Positions 9,021-20,469 are shown, numbered from the stretch's first letter. The stretch: DNA of 64,000 bases from Candidatus Manganitrophus noduliformans (GCF_012184425.1 NZ_VTOW01000002.1:124001-188000); one strand, 5' to 3'. Numbers and translations are program-made. Notes: a model not told the origin generated them from the sequence alone.

Positions 9021-9593
9021 TTACTTCGGTTCACTCGGCTTGCGGAAGGGAAACCCGAAACTCCGCAGCAACGCTCTTCCCTCGGTGTCGTTCGTCGCCG
9101 TGGTGACGATGGTAATGTCCATTCCGTGAATCGCGGCCACCTCATCGTAGTTAATCTCCGGAAAGATCAACTGCTCCTTGATTCCCAAGGTGTAGTTTCC
9201 TTTTCCGTCGAACGCTTTGAGAGAGATCCCCCTGAAATCACGAATTCTGGGAAGGGCCGCATTGAGGAGCCGATCTAAAAACTCATACATTCTCTCACGC
9301 CGAAGGGTGACCTTGGCGCCGATCGGCATCCCTTCACGAAGCTTGAATCCGGCAATCGATTTCTTCGCCTTGGTAACGACCGGTCTCTGTCCGGTAATCT
9401 GGCCGAGTTCTTTCACCGCCGCATCGAGCAACTTGACGTTGGAGATTGCCTCGCCCATTCCGACATTGACGACGATTTTTTCGAGTTTGGGCACCTGCAT
9501 CGGGTTCTTATATCCAAACTCCTTCATCATCGCAGGAATCACTTCCTGCCGGTATCGTTCTCTGACTGACGCAATGTTATTTGTTGTTTTCAT
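9021..9593 (-). CDS. rplE: 50S ribosomal protein L5
   Basis: 5S rRNA-binding protein, 190 aa, slightly longer than the ~179-residue norm at both ends. Conserved stretches include [42 protein letters not shown] and the C-terminal [20 protein letters not shown]. Order rplX-rplE-rpsN-rpsH is standard. Confidence 0.97.
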   Translation of the reverse strand: MKTTNNIASVRERYRQEVIPAMMKEFGYKNPMQVPKLEKIVVNVGMGEAISNVKLLDAAVKELGQITGQRPVVTKAKKSIAGFKLREGMPIGAKVTLRRERMYEFLDRLLNAALPRIRDFRGISLKAFDGKGNYTLGIKEQLIFPEINYDEVAAIHGMDITIVTTATNDTEGRALLRSFGFPFRKPSEPK

Positions 9594-9651
9594 GATCCTT
9601 TACCGTTCCCTCGTCTCGCTTGAGATGTGCTCCGATCTCTGTCGATCGAAA

Positions 9652-10005
9652 CTAACCTTCCTTATCCAGCGCTTCGCCGCAACTTTTGCAGACCCTCAGC
9701 TTCTTTCCATCCGGCAGCGTCTTGCTCCCGATTCTCCTCGGCTTCACGCAGTTCGCACAGACAATCATCACATTCGAGAGATGGACCCTCCCCTCGCGCT
9801 CGACGATTCCCCCCTTTGGGTTTTTTTGGTTCGGCCGTGTATGCTTCTTCAAGAGATTCAGCTTTTCAACAACGACCGCCTGCTTATCCGGAAGGACTTG
9901 CAAGACCTTTCCCTCTTTTCCTTTTTCTTTCCCGGCGACCACATGAACGATATCGCCCTTCTTAATCTTGGTCCTGAGCAACGGCAAAGCGGCTTTTCCC
10001 ATCAT
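9652..10005 (-). CDS. rplX: 50S ribosomal protein L24
   Basis: Assembly-initiator protein with a KOW motif (KIKKGDIVHVVAGKEKGKEGKV), 117 aa. The C-terminal part carries two CxxC pairs (VCANC and VCKSC), a zinc-ribbon-like form seen in many L24 proteins. Two consecutive ATG codons (10005 and 10002) are both served by AAAGGA. Confidence 0.96.
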   Translation of the reverse strand: MMGKAALPLLRTKIKKGDIVHVVAGKEKGKEGKVLQVLPDKQAVVVEKLNLLKKHTRPNQKNPKGGIVEREGRVHLSNVMIVCANCVKPRRIGSKTLPDGKKLRVCKSCGEALDKEG

Positions 10006-10013
10006 CCAATCCT

Positions 10014-10382
10014 TTATAAAACTTCAGGGGCAAGTGAGATAATTTTGGTAAACTTTTTCCAGCGGAGCTCTCTGGCGACCGGACCGAAAATACGCGTTCC
10101 GATCGGTTCCCCCTGGGCGTTGATCAGCACCGCCGCGTTCCGATCGAACTTGATGTAGGAGCCGTCGTCCCGACGCACTTCTTTCGTCGTCCGGACCACC
10201 ACCGCCCGCACCACATCTCCCTTTTTCACGCTCCCTTGCGGGATCGCTTCCTTCACGGTGGCAACGATGATGTCGCCCAGGCGCGCATAACGCTTCTTCG
10301 AGCCCCCTTTGACATGGAAGCACATCACCTTCTTGGCCCCGGAGTTATCAGCGACATCGAGCATTGTGTAAATTTGTACCAT
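10014..10382 (-). CDS. rplN: 50S ribosomal protein L14
   Basis: L14, 122 aa from the ATG at 10382, the normal length; forms bridge B8 with 16S rRNA. It starts [22 protein letters not shown] and ends [20 protein letters not shown]. An in-frame GTG three codons upstream (10391) has a GGAA-type ribosome-binding site, so a three-residue longer form is possible. Confidence 0.96.
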   Translation of the reverse strand: MVQIYTMLDVADNSGAKKVMCFHVKGGSKKRYARLGDIIVATVKEAIPQGSVKKGDVVRAVVVRTTKEVRRDDGSYIKFDRNAAVLINAQGEPIGTRIFGPVARELRWKKFTKIISLAPEVL

Positions 10383-10432
10383 GCTAAGCACCCGCTTCCG
10401 TTAAGATTAAACCGATTCGAATTTGTTTCTTC

Positions 10433-10690
10433 CTAAATCTTTTTCGCCCGCTCCAGCACCTCGACGACGACCCACCGTTTCTCCCGGCTGATCGGACGCG
10501 TCTCGATCAACTTGACCCGATCGCCGACATGGGCTTCGTTTTTCTCATCGTGCGCTTTCAGCTTGTTGGTTCTCTTTAAAAATTTCTTATATCGAGGATC
10601 CTGCACCATCCGGTCGATCGCGACGACGACGGTCTTCTCCATCTTGTCGCTGACGACCTGGCCCACGTATTCTTTTCTCTTTTTCAACAT
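10433..10690 (-). CDS. rpsQ: 30S ribosomal protein S17
   Basis: Primary 16S-binding OB-fold protein. RKEYVGQVVSDKMEKTVVVAIDR and HVGDRVKLIETRPISREKRW are typical. The ATG at 10690 (85 aa, AAGGA upstream) is preferred. An alternative GTG at 10708 (91 aa, AGGA upstream) is also plausible. It sits between rpmC and rplN. Confidence 0.95.
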   Translation of the reverse strand: MLKKRKEYVGQVVSDKMEKTVVVAIDRMVQDPRYKKFLKRTNKLKAHDEKNEAHVGDRVKLIETRPISREKRWVVVEVLERAKKI

Positions 10691-10716
10691 GTTTTCCTTG
10701 TCGTTCACCTGGAATC

Positions 10717-10938
10717 CTATTTCGAAGCGCCTTCTTTCTCGATCGCTTCTTTCTTTTTCATTTGAGAAAAGGTCAGAACCCGCGCGACGTCCCGCTTGAT
10801 CAACTTGATCCGATTGGGGTTCTCGACATGTCCGGAAACCGCCTGAAAACGGAGGTTGAAGAGCTCCTTCCGAAGCTCTTTCTCTTTCTGAGAGAGCTCC
10901 TCCGCCGTCAACTCACTAAAGTCCTTTGCATCCGCCAT
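10717..10938 (-). CDS. rpmC: 50S ribosomal protein L29
   Basis: L29, 73 aa, at the exit-tunnel rim where SRP and trigger factor dock. It is a helical hairpin with ELSQKEKELRKELFNLRFQ and ENPNRIKLIKRDVARVLT. It lies 3 bp after rplP and before rpsQ, the normal S10 order. Confidence 0.96.
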   Translation of the reverse strand: MADAKDFSELTAEELSQKEKELRKELFNLRFQAVSGHVENPNRIKLIKRDVARVLTFSQMKKKEAIEKEGASK

Positions 10939-10941
10939 TTC

Positions 10942-11354
<413 letters not shown>

Positions 11355-11355
<1 letters not shown>

Positions 11356-12029
11356 TATCTTCTCTCACCTCGTGCAGCGGCCAATTCCCGCTCTTTTTGC
11401 GTCTCAGGAAGAATCTCGCCTCGATAGATCCAAACCTTCACGCCGATTTGGCCCATGGTCGTCGCCGCTTCCGCCAACCCGAAATCGATATCGGCGCGGA
11501 GGGTATGCAACGGAACCCGTCCCTCCCGGTACCACTCCGTCCGCGCGATCTCGGCCCCCGCCAACCGGCCGGCGCAGTAGACCTTGATCCCCAAGGCGCC
11601 CAACCGGAGGGAAGAGGCGACCGCTTTCTTCATGGCGCGCCGGTAGGCCACCCGCTTTTCCAACTGCATCGCGATGTTCTCCGCGACCAGCTGCGCGTCG
11701 AGCTCCGGCTTCTTGATCTCTTTGATGTTGATGTAGACCTGCTTCTTGGTCATCGCTTCGAGCTCGACCTTGAGCTTGTCGACCTCGGCCCCTTTTCTCC
11801 CGATGATGATCCCGGGCCGGGCGGTGTGAATGGTGATCCGAATCTGATTTCCGGAACGCTCGATCTCGACCCGCGCGACGCCCGCGTGGTAGAGCTTCTT
11901 TTTGACGATCTTCCGGATCTTCAGATCTTCATGAAGCAGCTTGGCATAATCCTTCTCGGCATACCAGCGCGAGCTCCACGTTTTGATATAACCTAATCGG
12001 AATCCGATCGGATGAACTTTCTGCCCCAT
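11355..12029 (-). CDS. rpsC: 30S ribosomal protein S3
   Basis: S3, 224 aa, lines the mRNA entry tunnel with S4 and S5. It starts [18 protein letters not shown]. The type II KH domain shows the GxxG-type loop in [15 protein letters not shown] (around residues 70-85). The C-terminal domain includes [21 protein letters not shown]. It shares single-base junctions with rplV upstream and rplP downstream. Confidence 0.97.
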
Positions 12030-12592
12030 TATTGCTCCTTCTCGGCAGCGGAGGGTTTCTTCTCCGCCTTCTTCTTTGTCGGTCCGGCCTCCGCCTTGGG
12101 GGCTTTCGGCTTCTTCGCTTTACTCTCCGTTTTTGTTTCTTTATCGGCGACGGCTTTACGGGCTTTCGGCTTCTTGGCCTTGCTTTCAGTTTCCTTTTCT
12201 ACGGCAGGCGCCGCCTTGATCGGTTCCGCCTTCGTTGTTTTCGGCTTTTTGGGCGCAATCTCCGCCACGGACAGGATCAAGGTAATATGGCTCGTCCGCT
12301 TCCGGATGATATTCGCCCGTCCCATCGCTCTCGGCTGCATCCGCTTCATCACCGGGCCGCCGTCGACGAGCGCTCTGGAGACCCAAAGATCATCGACATC
12401 CCCCATCTCTTTCTGTGCGGCGTTGGCGACGGCCGATTTTAAAACCTTCTCGATCACCTTGGCGGCGTGCCTCGGCGTGAACTTAAGAATCGTGAGCGCT
12501 TCCGCGGCATTTTTGCCTCGGATGAGATCGACGACCAATCTTGCCTTTCGGGGCGCCACGCGGACGTACCGCAAAACGGCTTTCGCTTCCAT
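12029..12592 (-). CDS. rplV: 50S ribosomal protein L22 with long Lys/Ala-rich C-terminal tail
   Basis: L22, 187 aa against a usual ~110. Residues 1-112 are the normal fold, starting [21 protein letters not shown], with the tunnel-reaching hairpin around [21 protein letters not shown]. Residues 113-187 form a low-complexity tail of Lys, Ala, Glu and Pro. It contains a duplicated unit, with ESKAKKPKA at 136-144 and again at 156-164. The ATG at 12592 has GGAG and fits the family; the frame is open 13 codons further up. Such basic tails occur in some lineages, but this one is long. Confidence 0.95.
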   Translation of the reverse strand: MEAKAVLRYVRVAPRKARLVVDLIRGKNAAEALTILKFTPRHAAKVIEKVLKSAVANAAQKEMGDVDDLWVSRALVDGGPVMKRMQPRAMGRANIIRKRTSHITLILSVAEIAPKKPKTTKAEPIKAAPAVEKETESKAKKPKARKAVADKETKTESKAKKPKAPKAEAGPTKKKAEKKPSAAEKEQ

Positions 12593-12650
12593 TTGAACTC
12601 CACTCCTAAACCGCACAGATGCCGTGATCACTCCGGCACTGATCCATTCG

Positions 12651-12938
12651 TTACTTTAACGCCGTCGCCTTTTCCGTCTTGGCGGCGCCATGCCCCTTGA
12701 AGAAACGAGTCGCGGAAAATTCTCCAAGCTTATGGCCGACCATGTTTTCCGTGATGTAGACCGGGATAAACTTCTTGCCGTTATGGACGGCGAGGGTGTG
12801 TCCGATCATCTCCGGGGTGATGGTCGATCTTCGCGACCAGGTCTTGAGGATCTTTTTGTCGTTCGACTCGTTCATCTTGGCGATTTTTTCCGCCAGATGG
12901 GTGTCGACGAACGGCCCTTTTTTAACTGATCTCGGCAT
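12651..12938 (-). CDS. rpsS: 30S ribosomal protein S19
   Basis: Head protein, 95 aa, complexed with S13. It starts [19 protein letters not shown] and contains [16 protein letters not shown] and the [16 protein letters not shown] signature. Hairpin repeat copy C lies about 25 nt upstream of the start. Confidence 0.97.
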   Translation of the reverse strand: MPRSVKKGPFVDTHLAEKIAKMNESNDKKILKTWSRRSTITPEMIGHTLAVHNGKKFIPVYITENMVGHKLGEFSATRFFKGHGAAKTEKATALK

Positions 12939-12961
12939 CGCTAACCTTTTGGTTTATCGTT

Positions 12962-13049
12962 CGGTGGGGGCCCGTGCGGTTCCCGCTTCGCAGGAATCCT
13001 CCGATGCCCCCACACCCCGCGCTCGCGCTGGCACAGCCAGTCGCTCGCT
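12962..13049 (-). repeat. Ribosomal-spacer hairpin repeat, copy C (before rpsS)
   Basis: Outer stem GTGGGGGC (12964-12971) with GCCCCCAC (13006-13013) is perfect. In the transcribed sense the inner arms are GGATTCC and GGGAACC around TGCGAAGC. Other copies have GGAGGACC and GGTCCGCC there, so both arms changed together. A second hairpin CTGGC-ACA-GCCAG follows. It fills the rplB-rpsS spacer. Confidence 0.75.
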
Positions 13050-13874
13050 TTATTTTCTTCTCTTAATAATGAAGGCGTCGGTGTCTTTTCTTCGCCGCGT
13101 CTTATATCCTTTGGTCAACTGGCCCCAGGGAGAGACCGGATGCGGATTGCCCTGACCGGCCTTTCCTTCTCCTCCGCCGTGCGGGTGATCGACCGGGTTC
13201 ATCGCAACCCCTCGAACGGTCGGCCGACGGCCCAACCAACGGGTTCGTCCCGCCTTGCCCAAAGAATAATTTTCATGATCGATATTTCCGACTTGGCCGA
13301 TGGTCGCCATACAGGCGGCGTGGACAAGACGAACCTCGCCCGACCCCAAACGGATCTGAACCCACTCGTTCTCTTTCGCCATCAACTGCGCCGACGCGCC
13401 GGCGCTCCGGGCAAGCTGGCCTCCCTTCCCCTTCTTCAGCTCGATATTATGAATCATGCTCCCGACGGGAATGTTCGATAAAGGAAGGGAATTCCCATTT
13501 CGAATCTCGGCGTTCGGTCCAGACATCAGATGCTCGCCCACCCTTAAACCGTCCGGCGCGATGATATAACGCTTCTCGCCGTCCGCGTAGGTGAGCAGGG
13601 CGATCCGGGCCGACCGGTTCGGATCGTATTCGATCGACGCCACGGTGGCGGGGATGTCGAACTTATCCCTCTTGAAATCGATGATCCGGTAGGCCCGTTT
13701 GTGTCCGCCGCCGCGATGGCGGACCGTGATCTTTCCGCGATTGTTCCTTCCGCCAGAAGGGGGAAGCGAACGAACCAGACTCTTTTCCGGCTCGGTCTTC
13801 GTAATCTCTTCAAAGGTCAAGCCCATTGCAGAACGGCGACCCGGTGACGTTGGCTTATATGTCTTTACTCCCAT
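13050..13874 (-). CDS. rplB: 50S ribosomal protein L2
   Basis: L2, 274 aa, needed for subunit association and peptidyl-transferase activity. It begins [15 protein letters not shown]. The conserved loop [17 protein letters not shown] with the functionally important histidine is intact. The C-terminus is basic ([17 protein letters not shown]). A small GGACG/CGTCC hairpin lies between rplW and this gene (13,890-13,920). Confidence 0.97.
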   Translation of the reverse strand: MGVKTYKPTSPGRRSAMGLTFEEITKTEPEKSLVRSLPPSGGRNNRGKITVRHRGGGHKRAYRIIDFKRDKFDIPATVASIEYDPNRSARIALLTYADGEKRYIIAPDGLRVGEHLMSGPNAEIRNGNSLPLSNIPVGSMIHNIELKKGKGGQLARSAGASAQLMAKENEWVQIRLGSGEVRLVHAACMATIGQVGNIDHENYSLGKAGRTRWLGRRPTVRGVAMNPVDHPHGGGEGKAGQGNPHPVSPWGQLTKGYKTRRRKDTDAFIIKRRK

Positions 13875-13934
13875 CGATCCATAACCTCTATACGTATACG
13901 GTAGGGACGTGTTGAAGCGTCCTGCGCTTGCTGA

Positions 13935-14219
13935 TTATCCCTCGAACAGCGTTAATTTCTCACCCTCTTTCAGGGTGACAATCGCCTTCTTCCAATCGGG
14001 CCGCTTTCCGACAAACCGTCCCAGTCGTTTCTCTTTACCGGGCATATTCACGATCCGGACATCCTTGACCTTGACGTTTAAGGTATCTTCGACGGCCCGC
14101 TTCACTTCACTCTTGTTCGCATTCCGCCGGATCGCAAAACAGTATTTGTTCTGCGCTTCACGAAGCTGCGTGCTCTTCTCCGTCAAAACCGGACGGATGA
14201 TAATATCATGCCGATTCAT
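13935..14219 (-). CDS. rplW: 50S ribosomal protein L23
   Basis: L23, 94 aa, docking site for trigger factor and SRP at the tunnel exit. RPVLTEKSTQLREAQNKYCF and VKDVRIVNMPGKEKRLGR match the family. Its start lies inside the last codons of rplD (14-nt overlap), suggesting translational coupling. Confidence 0.97.
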   Translation of the reverse strand: MNRHDIIIRPVLTEKSTQLREAQNKYCFAIRRNANKSEVKRAVEDTLNVKVKDVRIVNMPGKEKRLGRFVGKRPDWKKAIVTLKEGEKLTLFEG

Positions 14220-14844
14220 GGTTTCCCCACACCTCTACCAGCCTGGCGACATCCCGGCGCGTGATGACGACCGTATCCGCCAGCAGGAGATCATAAACGT
14301 TCAATTGTCGGACTTCCAGCATCTTGACCAAGGGGAGGTTGCGCGCCGCGCGGTCGAGATTCTCCTGGATTTGCGAAACGACGAGGAGGACCTTCCCGTC
14401 CAACCCGAGCCTGCCGAGCAGATTCACCATCGTTTTCGTTTTCGGCTCGGTGATCTCAAGATCCTCCAGGACGAGCAGTTTTCCCTCTTCCACCTTGGAG
14501 GAGAGGGCCGAAAAGAGCGCCTTCCTCGACTTCTTTTTAGGAATGTCGTACGCGTACGAACGCGGGAGCGGACCGAATGTGGTTCCGCCGCCCCGCCAAA
14601 TCGGAGAGCGATTCGATCCCGCCCGGGCCCGTCCGGTTCCCTTCTGCTTCCACGGTTTCTTTCCGCCGCCGCTGACGAAGCCCTTTGTCTTCGTCGAGGC
14701 CGTCCCCTGGCGCATCGAAGCCTGCTGCATGAGGACCACTTCATGGAGAAGACCCTTCGAAACCACCGCGCCGAAGATCGGCGCATCCAAGGTCATCGTC
14801 CCCGTTTTTTCATTCTGAATATTTTTTACTTCTACTTCAGGCAT
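14206..14844 (-). CDS. rplD: 50S ribosomal protein L4
   Basis: L4, 212 aa, whose extended loop lines the exit tunnel and which autoregulates the S10 operon in some proteobacteria. The loop motif KKPWKQKGTGRARAGSNRSPIWRGG is recognisable, written here only in part. The C-terminal globular domain ends LVEVWGNHESA. It overlaps rplW by 14 nt. Confidence 0.97.
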   Translation of the reverse strand: MPEVEVKNIQNEKTGTMTLDAPIFGAVVSKGLLHEVVLMQQASMRQGTASTKTKGFVSGGGKKPWKQKGTGRARAGSNRSPIWRGGGTTFGPLPRSYAYDIPKKKSRKALFSALSSKVEEGKLLVLEDLEITEPKTKTMVNLLGRLGLDGKVLLVVSQIQENLDRAARNLPLVKMLEVRQLNVYDLLLADTVVITRRDVARLVEVWGNHESA

Positions 14845-14861
14845 GGTTTCCTCAATATGAT

Positions 14862-15524
14862 CTATTTCTTCTTAGCCGGCTCCGCCTGCTTTTTGACCTT
14901 CCCCCGCTTCGCCTTATGGATCAGGACCAACCCCTTCTCGCTCCCGGGAACCGACCCCTTCACGAAGACAAGATTTTCCTCCGGGCGGACATCGACGACC
15001 TCCAGCCCTTCCGCGGTCACCCGCTCGCTTCCCATATGGCCCGGCATTCCCTTGTTCTTCCAAACGCGGGAGGGAAAAGAGCTCGCCCCGATCGATCCGG
15101 GACGCCGGTGGAACATCGACCCGTGCGTCGCAGGACCTCCCCGATAGTGGTGCCGCTTCATCACACCTTGAAAACCCTTCCCCTTGGAGGTTCCGGTCAC
15201 GGTGACGAATTCTCCCTTCTGGAAAATCTCCGCCGTGATGACCTGGCCGACGCTGATCCCGTTGAGGTCTCCCTTAAACTCCCGGAGCACACGGGCGGGA
15301 GCGACATTCGCCCGCTTGAAATGCCCCCGCACCGGTTGGGTGACGCGGTGCTCTTTCACCTCGTCAAAGGAGAGCTGCGCCGAGGGGTAACCCTCTCTTT
15401 CGACCGTCTTGATTTGAACCACCTTACAAGGACCGACTTCGATGACTGTGACGGGAACCAGTTTCCCTTCGTCCGAGTACACCTGCGTCATTCCGAGCTT
15501 ATATCCAATTAATCCGTTTACCAT
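14862..15524 (-). CDS. rplC: 50S ribosomal protein L3
   Basis: L3, 220 aa, an early assembly protein reaching the peptidyl-transferase centre. It begins MVNGLIGYKLGMTQVYSDEG. The central extension with GTSKGKGFQGVMKRH and RRPGSIGAS is conserved. ATG at 15524 has AGGTGA upstream; a GTG nine nt earlier is less likely. The C-terminus is Lys-rich. Hairpin repeat copy D precedes it. Confidence 0.97.
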   Translation of the reverse strand: MVNGLIGYKLGMTQVYSDEGKLVPVTVIEVGPCKVVQIKTVEREGYPSAQLSFDEVKEHRVTQPVRGHFKRANVAPARVLREFKGDLNGISVGQVITAEIFQKGEFVTVTGTSKGKGFQGVMKRHHYRGGPATHGSMFHRRPGSIGASSFPSRVWKNKGMPGHMGSERVTAEGLEVVDVRPEENLVFVKGSVPGSEKGLVLIHKAKRGKVKKQAEPAKKK

Positions 15525-15558
15525 CTCTCTCACCTATCCCTCATCCAGCCGACGATTC

Positions 15559-15606
15559 CATGTGGGGCCCGCGCGCATCCCGCTCCGATGCCCGCACCCG
15601 GTCTCT
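15559..15606 (-). repeat. Ribosomal-spacer hairpin repeat, copy D (short, before rplC)
   Basis: A reduced copy in the rpsJ-rplC spacer. It keeps the outer arms (GTGGGGCC and GCCCGCAC on the plus strand) and the core GGGCATCGGAG in the transcribed sense, but the loop and the second hairpin are missing. The rplC start is about 35 nt downstream. Confidence 0.65.
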
Positions 15607-15912
15607 TTAGAGCTTGATCTCCACATTCACGCCCGCCGAGAGATTCAACTTCATCAGGGCATCAACCGTCTCCGGCGTCGGCTCTAAAATATCGATGAGG
15701 CGTTTATGTGTTCGGATCTCAAACTGCTCCCTGGACTTCTTATCGACGTGCGGCGACCGAAGGACCGTATACTTGTTGATCTTCGTCGGAAGAGGAATCG
15801 GACCGGCCACCTTGGCGCCGGTTCGCCTCACCGTTTCGACGATCTCCCCGACCGATTGATCCAGAACGCGATAATCGTATGCTTTCAACCGAATTCGAAT
15901 TTTCTGATTCAC
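15607..15912 (-). CDS. rpsJ: 30S ribosomal protein S10
   Basis: S10 (also transcription factor NusE), 101 aa, first gene of the S10 group. [23 protein letters not shown] and the loop [20 protein letters not shown] are diagnostic. It is flanked on both sides by hairpin repeats (copies D and E). Confidence 0.97.
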   Translation of the reverse strand: MNQKIRIRLKAYDYRVLDQSVGEIVETVRRTGAKVAGPIPLPTKINKYTVLRSPHVDKKSREQFEIRTHKRLIDILEPTPETVDALMKLNLSAGVNVEIKL

Positions 15913-15927
15913 AATGCGTTTCCTTCA

Positions 15928-16034
15928 TATGTGAGGTCCGTGCGGCGGACCGAAGAAAAAGGTCCTCCGATGCCCCCACGCCCCGCGCTCGCACCGGCTT
16001 GCTCTCTGGGGCTGAAAGCCGGTTGCTCGCTTAG
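15928..16034 (-). repeat. Ribosomal-spacer hairpin repeat, copy E (before rpsJ)
   Basis: In the tuf-rpsJ spacer. Transcribed sense: arm GTGGGGGC, core ATCGGAGGACC, loop TTTTTCTTC, arm GGTCCGCCGCAC, then GGACCTCAC. The inner stem GGAGGACC/GGTCCGCC pairs at 7 of 8 positions. A second, larger hairpin ACCGGCTT/AAGCCGGT follows upstream, and the element ends in the shared GCTCGCTTA edge. Confidence 0.75.
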
Positions 16035-16072
16035 ATTAAATGAACTTCATCGCGGGACCGTTTCCCGCTTTT

Positions 16073-17263
<1,191 letters not shown>

Positions 17264-17310
17264 CTATCCCTCCAAAAATTCAGGGTTGAAAATAATTTTC
17301 GTGTCCAACG

Positions 17311-19398
17311 TTAAGCAGCGGTCCCTTGGCTCTTTGCAATAATCTCATCCGAAATATTTTTCGGAACCACGTCGTAGTGAGCAAATTGCATGGTAAAGAC
17401 ACCACGTCCCTGCGTCATCGACCGGAGATCGGTCGCATATCCAAACATTTCCGCCAGCGGGACCTGGGCCGAAATCACCTGCGCCCCGCCCCGCATTTTC
17501 ATTCCGAGGATCTTCCCCCGCTTGGAGCTGAGATTCCCGATGACATCCCCCATGTATTCTTCGGGGACGATCACCTCCAAATCCATGATCGGCTCCAGCA
17601 ACGCCGGGTTGGCGCGCTTCGTCGCCTCCTTGAATCCCATGGAGGCGGCGATCTTGAACGCCATTTCCGAAGAGTCGACCTCGTGGTACGATCCGTCGGT
17701 GAGGGTGACCTTGAAATCGACCATCGGATATCCGGCGACGACGCCGGAGGTCATCGCCTCGCGAACCCCCTTCTCAACCGCGGGGATGTATTCCTTCGGA
17801 ACCGCGCCCCCGACGATTTTATTGACGAACTCGAATCCCTTCCCGGATTCCTGGGGCTCGACGGTCAGCCAGACATGTCCGTATTGACCGCGGCCTCCGG
17901 ACTGCCGGATATACTTCCCTTCCGCCTCGGCCCGCGCCTGAATGGTTTCGCGGTAGGCGACCTGCGGCTTCCCGACGTTGGCTTCGACTTTAAATTCCCG
18001 CTTCAACCGATCGACGATGATCTCAAGGTGCAGTTCCCCCATCCCGGAGATGATCGTTTGCAAAGTCTCTTCATCGCTGGAGATCCGGAGCGACGGGTCT
18101 TCCTGCCCGAGTTTCTGCAGCGAGAGGCCGAGCTTCTCCTGATCGGCCTTGGTCTTCGGCTCGATCGCCATCGAGATGACCGGCTCCGGAAACTTCATCA
18201 CCTCCAGGAGGATCGGATGGTTCTCATCGCAGAGGGTGTCTCCGGTCGTCGTATTCTTTAAGCCGACCGCGGCGGCGATATCTCCCGCGTACACCTCTTT
18301 TCTGTCCTCACGCTTGTTGGCGTGCATCTTCAGAATCCGACCGATTCGCTCCTTCGTCTCCTTGGTCGAGTTGTAGATGTACGATCCGGAATGAAGCACC
18401 CCGGAATAGACCCTGAAATAAGTGAGCTGTCCGACGAAAGGATCGCTCATGATTTTAAACGCCAAGGCCGAGAACGGCTCCTCGTCGTCGGCCTTTCGGA
18501 TGCTCTCGCCCCCCGTTGCGGGATCGATCCCTTTGACCGGCGGAACGTCGAGCGGAGAGGGCAGGAAATCGACGACGGCATCGATCAGAAGCTGAACCCC
18601 CTTGTTCTTGAAGGAGGCGCCGCAGAGGACCGGAACGATCTTCATCGCAAGCGTTCCCTTTCTCAGCGCCCGATTGATCTCCTCGGGGGCAATCGCGTCT
18701 CCGCTTAAAAACTTTTCCATAATCGCGTCATCGACGTCGGCCAACGCCTCGATCATCTTGTCGCGATACGCTTGGGCGGTCGCGCGGAGATCTTCCGGGA
18801 TCTCATCCACGCTGTATTTCGCGCCGAGCGTCTCATCGTCGAAGAAAATCCCCTTCATCGCGATCAGATCGACCGATCCGCGGAAGGCGGCCTCTTTGCC
18901 GATCGGGATCTGAATCGGAACCGGACGGGTTCCGAGCCGATCGACCATCGACTGAACGCTGGCGAAGAAGTCGGCGCCGGTCCGGTCCATCTTGTTCATG
19001 AACGCGATGCGCGGAACGCCGTACCGATCGGCCTGACGCCAAACCGTTTCCGATTGCGGCTCGACCCCTTGCACGGAATCGAAGACCGCCACGGCGCCGT
19101 CCAGAACACGGAGCGAGCGTTCCACTTCGATCGTGAAATCGACATGGCCGGGCGTATCAATGATATTGATCCGATGCTTTTTCCAGTAACAGGTCGTAGC
19201 GGCGGAGGTAATCGTGATTCCGCGCTCCCGCTCCTGCTCCATCCAGTCCATCGTCGTGGTCCCTTCATCGACTTCGCCGATGCGATGGGTCACGCCGGTA
19301 TAGTAGAGGATGCGCTCGGTCGTGGTCGTTTTTCCGGCGTCGATATGGGCCATGATTCCGATGTTTCTCGTTTTCTCTAAAGGATATTCTCGTGCCAT
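17311..19398 (-). CDS. fusA: Elongation factor G
   Basis: Translocation GTPase, 695 aa. [27 protein letters not shown] gives the P-loop at 17-24, written here in part; DTPGHVD and NKMD follow. Five EF-G domains are complete to the end, including the domain IV segment with [10 protein letters not shown]. The start ATG (19398) matches the family but has no good ribosome-binding site. The nearest GGAGAGG is ~24 nt upstream inside a potential hairpin, and the frame is open to a GTG at 19434. An intrinsic-terminator-like hairpin separates it from rpsG. Confidence 0.97.
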   Translation of the reverse strand: MAREYPLEKTRNIGIMAHIDAGKTTTTERILYYTGVTHRIGEVDEGTTTMDWMEQERERGITITSAATTCYWKKHRINIIDTPGHVDFTIEVERSLRVLDGAVAVFDSVQGVEPQSETVWRQADRYGVPRIAFMNKMDRTGADFFASVQSMVDRLGTRPVPIQIPIGKEAAFRGSVDLIAMKGIFFDDETLGAKYSVDEIPEDLRATAQAYRDKMIEALADVDDAIMEKFLSGDAIAPEEINRALRKGTLAMKIVPVLCGASFKNKGVQLLIDAVVDFLPSPLDVPPVKGIDPATGGESIRKADDEEPFSALAFKIMSDPFVGQLTYFRVYSGVLHSGSYIYNSTKETKERIGRILKMHANKREDRKEVYAGDIAAAVGLKNTTTGDTLCDENHPILLEVMKFPEPVISMAIEPKTKADQEKLGLSLQKLGQEDPSLRISSDEETLQTIISGMGELHLEIIVDRLKREFKVEANVGKPQVAYRETIQARAEAEGKYIRQSGGRGQYGHVWLTVEPQESGKGFEFVNKIVGGAVPKEYIPAVEKGVREAMTSGVVAGYPMVDFKVTLTDGSYHEVDSSEMAFKIAASMGFKEATKRANPALLEPIMDLEVIVPEEYMGDVIGNLSSKRGKILGMKMRGGAQVISAQVPLAEMFGYATDLRSMTQGRGVFTMQFAHYDVVPKNISDEIIAKSQGTAA

Positions 19399-19456
19399 TG
19401 GACTCTGTCTACCGCTGTTTTTCCTCTCCGGCACTCAAAGCGAGAGGAGATAGAGT

Positions 19457-19485
19457 AAAAAAGGGTGAAGGCAGCGCCCTCACCC
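19457..19485 (-). terminator. Intrinsic-terminator-like hairpin between rpsG and fusA
   Basis: In the transcribed sense GGGTGAGG pairs with CCTTCACCC (one bulged T) around GCGCTG, followed immediately by six T residues. That is the classical Rho-independent layout, placed 20 nt after the rpsG stop and inside the str operon. It probably gives partial termination or attenuation before fusA. Downstream, TCCTCTC and GAGAGGA (about 19,407-19,450) can form a further hairpin that includes the only purine-rich ribosome-binding sequence near fusA. Confidence 0.65.
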
Positions 19486-19505
19486 GACGGGTATTCTTTG
19501 AACGA

Positions 19506-19976
19506 TTACCAGCGATAATGCGCGAAGGCCTTGTTGGCCTCGGCCATCTTGTGGGTATCCTCCCGCTTCTTCACCGCGCCGCCGGTATTATTCGAGGCGT
19601 CCATCAGCTCGGCGGCCAGCTTCTCTTCCATGCTCTTTCCGGCCCGCTGTTTTGCATACAGGGTGATCCAGCGCAGGGCCAAGGTGGTTCGACGGCTCTG
19701 GCGGATTTCAACAGGAACCTGATAGGAGGCGCCGCCGACGCGACGCGATTTCACCTCAACCATCGGCTTTACATTTTCGACGGCCCCTTTAAAAATCTTC
19801 ATCGGATCCGAACCGCTCTTCTGCTTGATCAACTCGAAGGCGCTATAGCAGACCATTTCAGCGATACTCTTCTTTCCCTGGTGCATGAGCATATTGATGA
19901 ATTTCGAGACCAGCCGATCGCCGAATCGCTGGTCCGGGAGAACTTCTCTTTTAACGGCTACTTTTCGCCTTGGCAT
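19506..19976 (-). CDS. rpsG: 30S ribosomal protein S7
   Basis: S7, 156 aa, primary binder of the 16S 3' domain and repressor of the str operon in E. coli. It starts [36 protein letters not shown] and the conserved [18 protein letters not shown] are present. The C-terminus ends AFAHYRW. It follows rpsL by 51 bp. Confidence 0.97.
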   Translation of the reverse strand: MPRRKVAVKREVLPDQRFGDRLVSKFINMLMHQGKKSIAEMVCYSAFELIKQKSGSDPMKIFKGAVENVKPMVEVKSRRVGGASYQVPVEIRQSRRTTLALRWITLYAKQRAGKSMEEKLAAELMDASNNTGGAVKKREDTHKMAEANKAFAHYRW

Positions 19977-20027
19977 CTCAACCTCAGTAAGAAATTACAA
20001 TCGGAGACGAATCAGATCGACCTCTCC

Positions 20028-20399
20028 TTATTTCGGTGTCTTCGCTCCGTACTTGGATCGTCCCTGCTTCCGATTCGCGACGCCGACCGTGTCGAGCGCG
20101 CCTCGGACGATGTGATAACGAACGCCCGGGAGATCCTTCACCCTTCCTCCGCGGACAAGCACGATCGAGTGCTCCTGAAGATTGTGACCGACCCCCGGAA
20201 TATAAGAAGTGACTTCCATCCCATTGGTCAGGCGGACACGCGCCACTTTCCTCAAAGCGGAGTTCGGCTTCTTCGGCGTCGTGGTGTAGACACGGACGCA
20301 GACTCCCCTCTTCTGGGGCGATCCCTTCAACGCCGGACTTTTGGTCTTCGTCCGGGCTTTTTCACGTCCTCTTTTAATCAACTGACTGACTGTGGGCAC
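20028..20399 (-). CDS. rpsL: 30S ribosomal protein S12
   Basis: Decoding-centre protein, 123 aa. The start is GTG at 20399, chosen because AGGAGG lies 4 nt before it and it gives the family N-terminus [15 protein letters not shown]. The frame is open 30 codons further upstream across the promoter. K43, K88 and P91, where streptomycin-resistance changes usually occur, have the wild-type (sensitive) residues. Confidence 0.97.
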   Translation of the reverse strand: MPTVSQLIKRGREKARTKTKSPALKGSPQKRGVCVRVYTTTPKKPNSALRKVARVRLTNGMEVTSYIPGVGHNLQEHSIVLVRGGRVKDLPGVRYHIVRGALDTVGVANRKQGRSKYGAKTPK

Positions 20400-20433
20400 A
20401 AACCCTCCTGTAATGAAGCACCGAAACTGTGGA

Positions 20434-20462
20434 AGTATAGTGAAAGAATTCTTATTTGTCAA
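20434..20462 (-). promoter_or_regulatory. Strong sigma-70-type promoter for rpsL-rpsG-fusA-tuf
   Basis: On the minus strand TTGACA (20462-20457) is separated by exactly 17 bp from TATACT (20439-20434). Transcription would start near 20,427, leaving a ~27-nt leader before the rpsL GTG. It lies just downstream of the rpoC hairpin, so the str genes can be expressed independently of rpoBC. Confidence 0.85.
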
Positions 20463-20469
20463 GCGCTTT

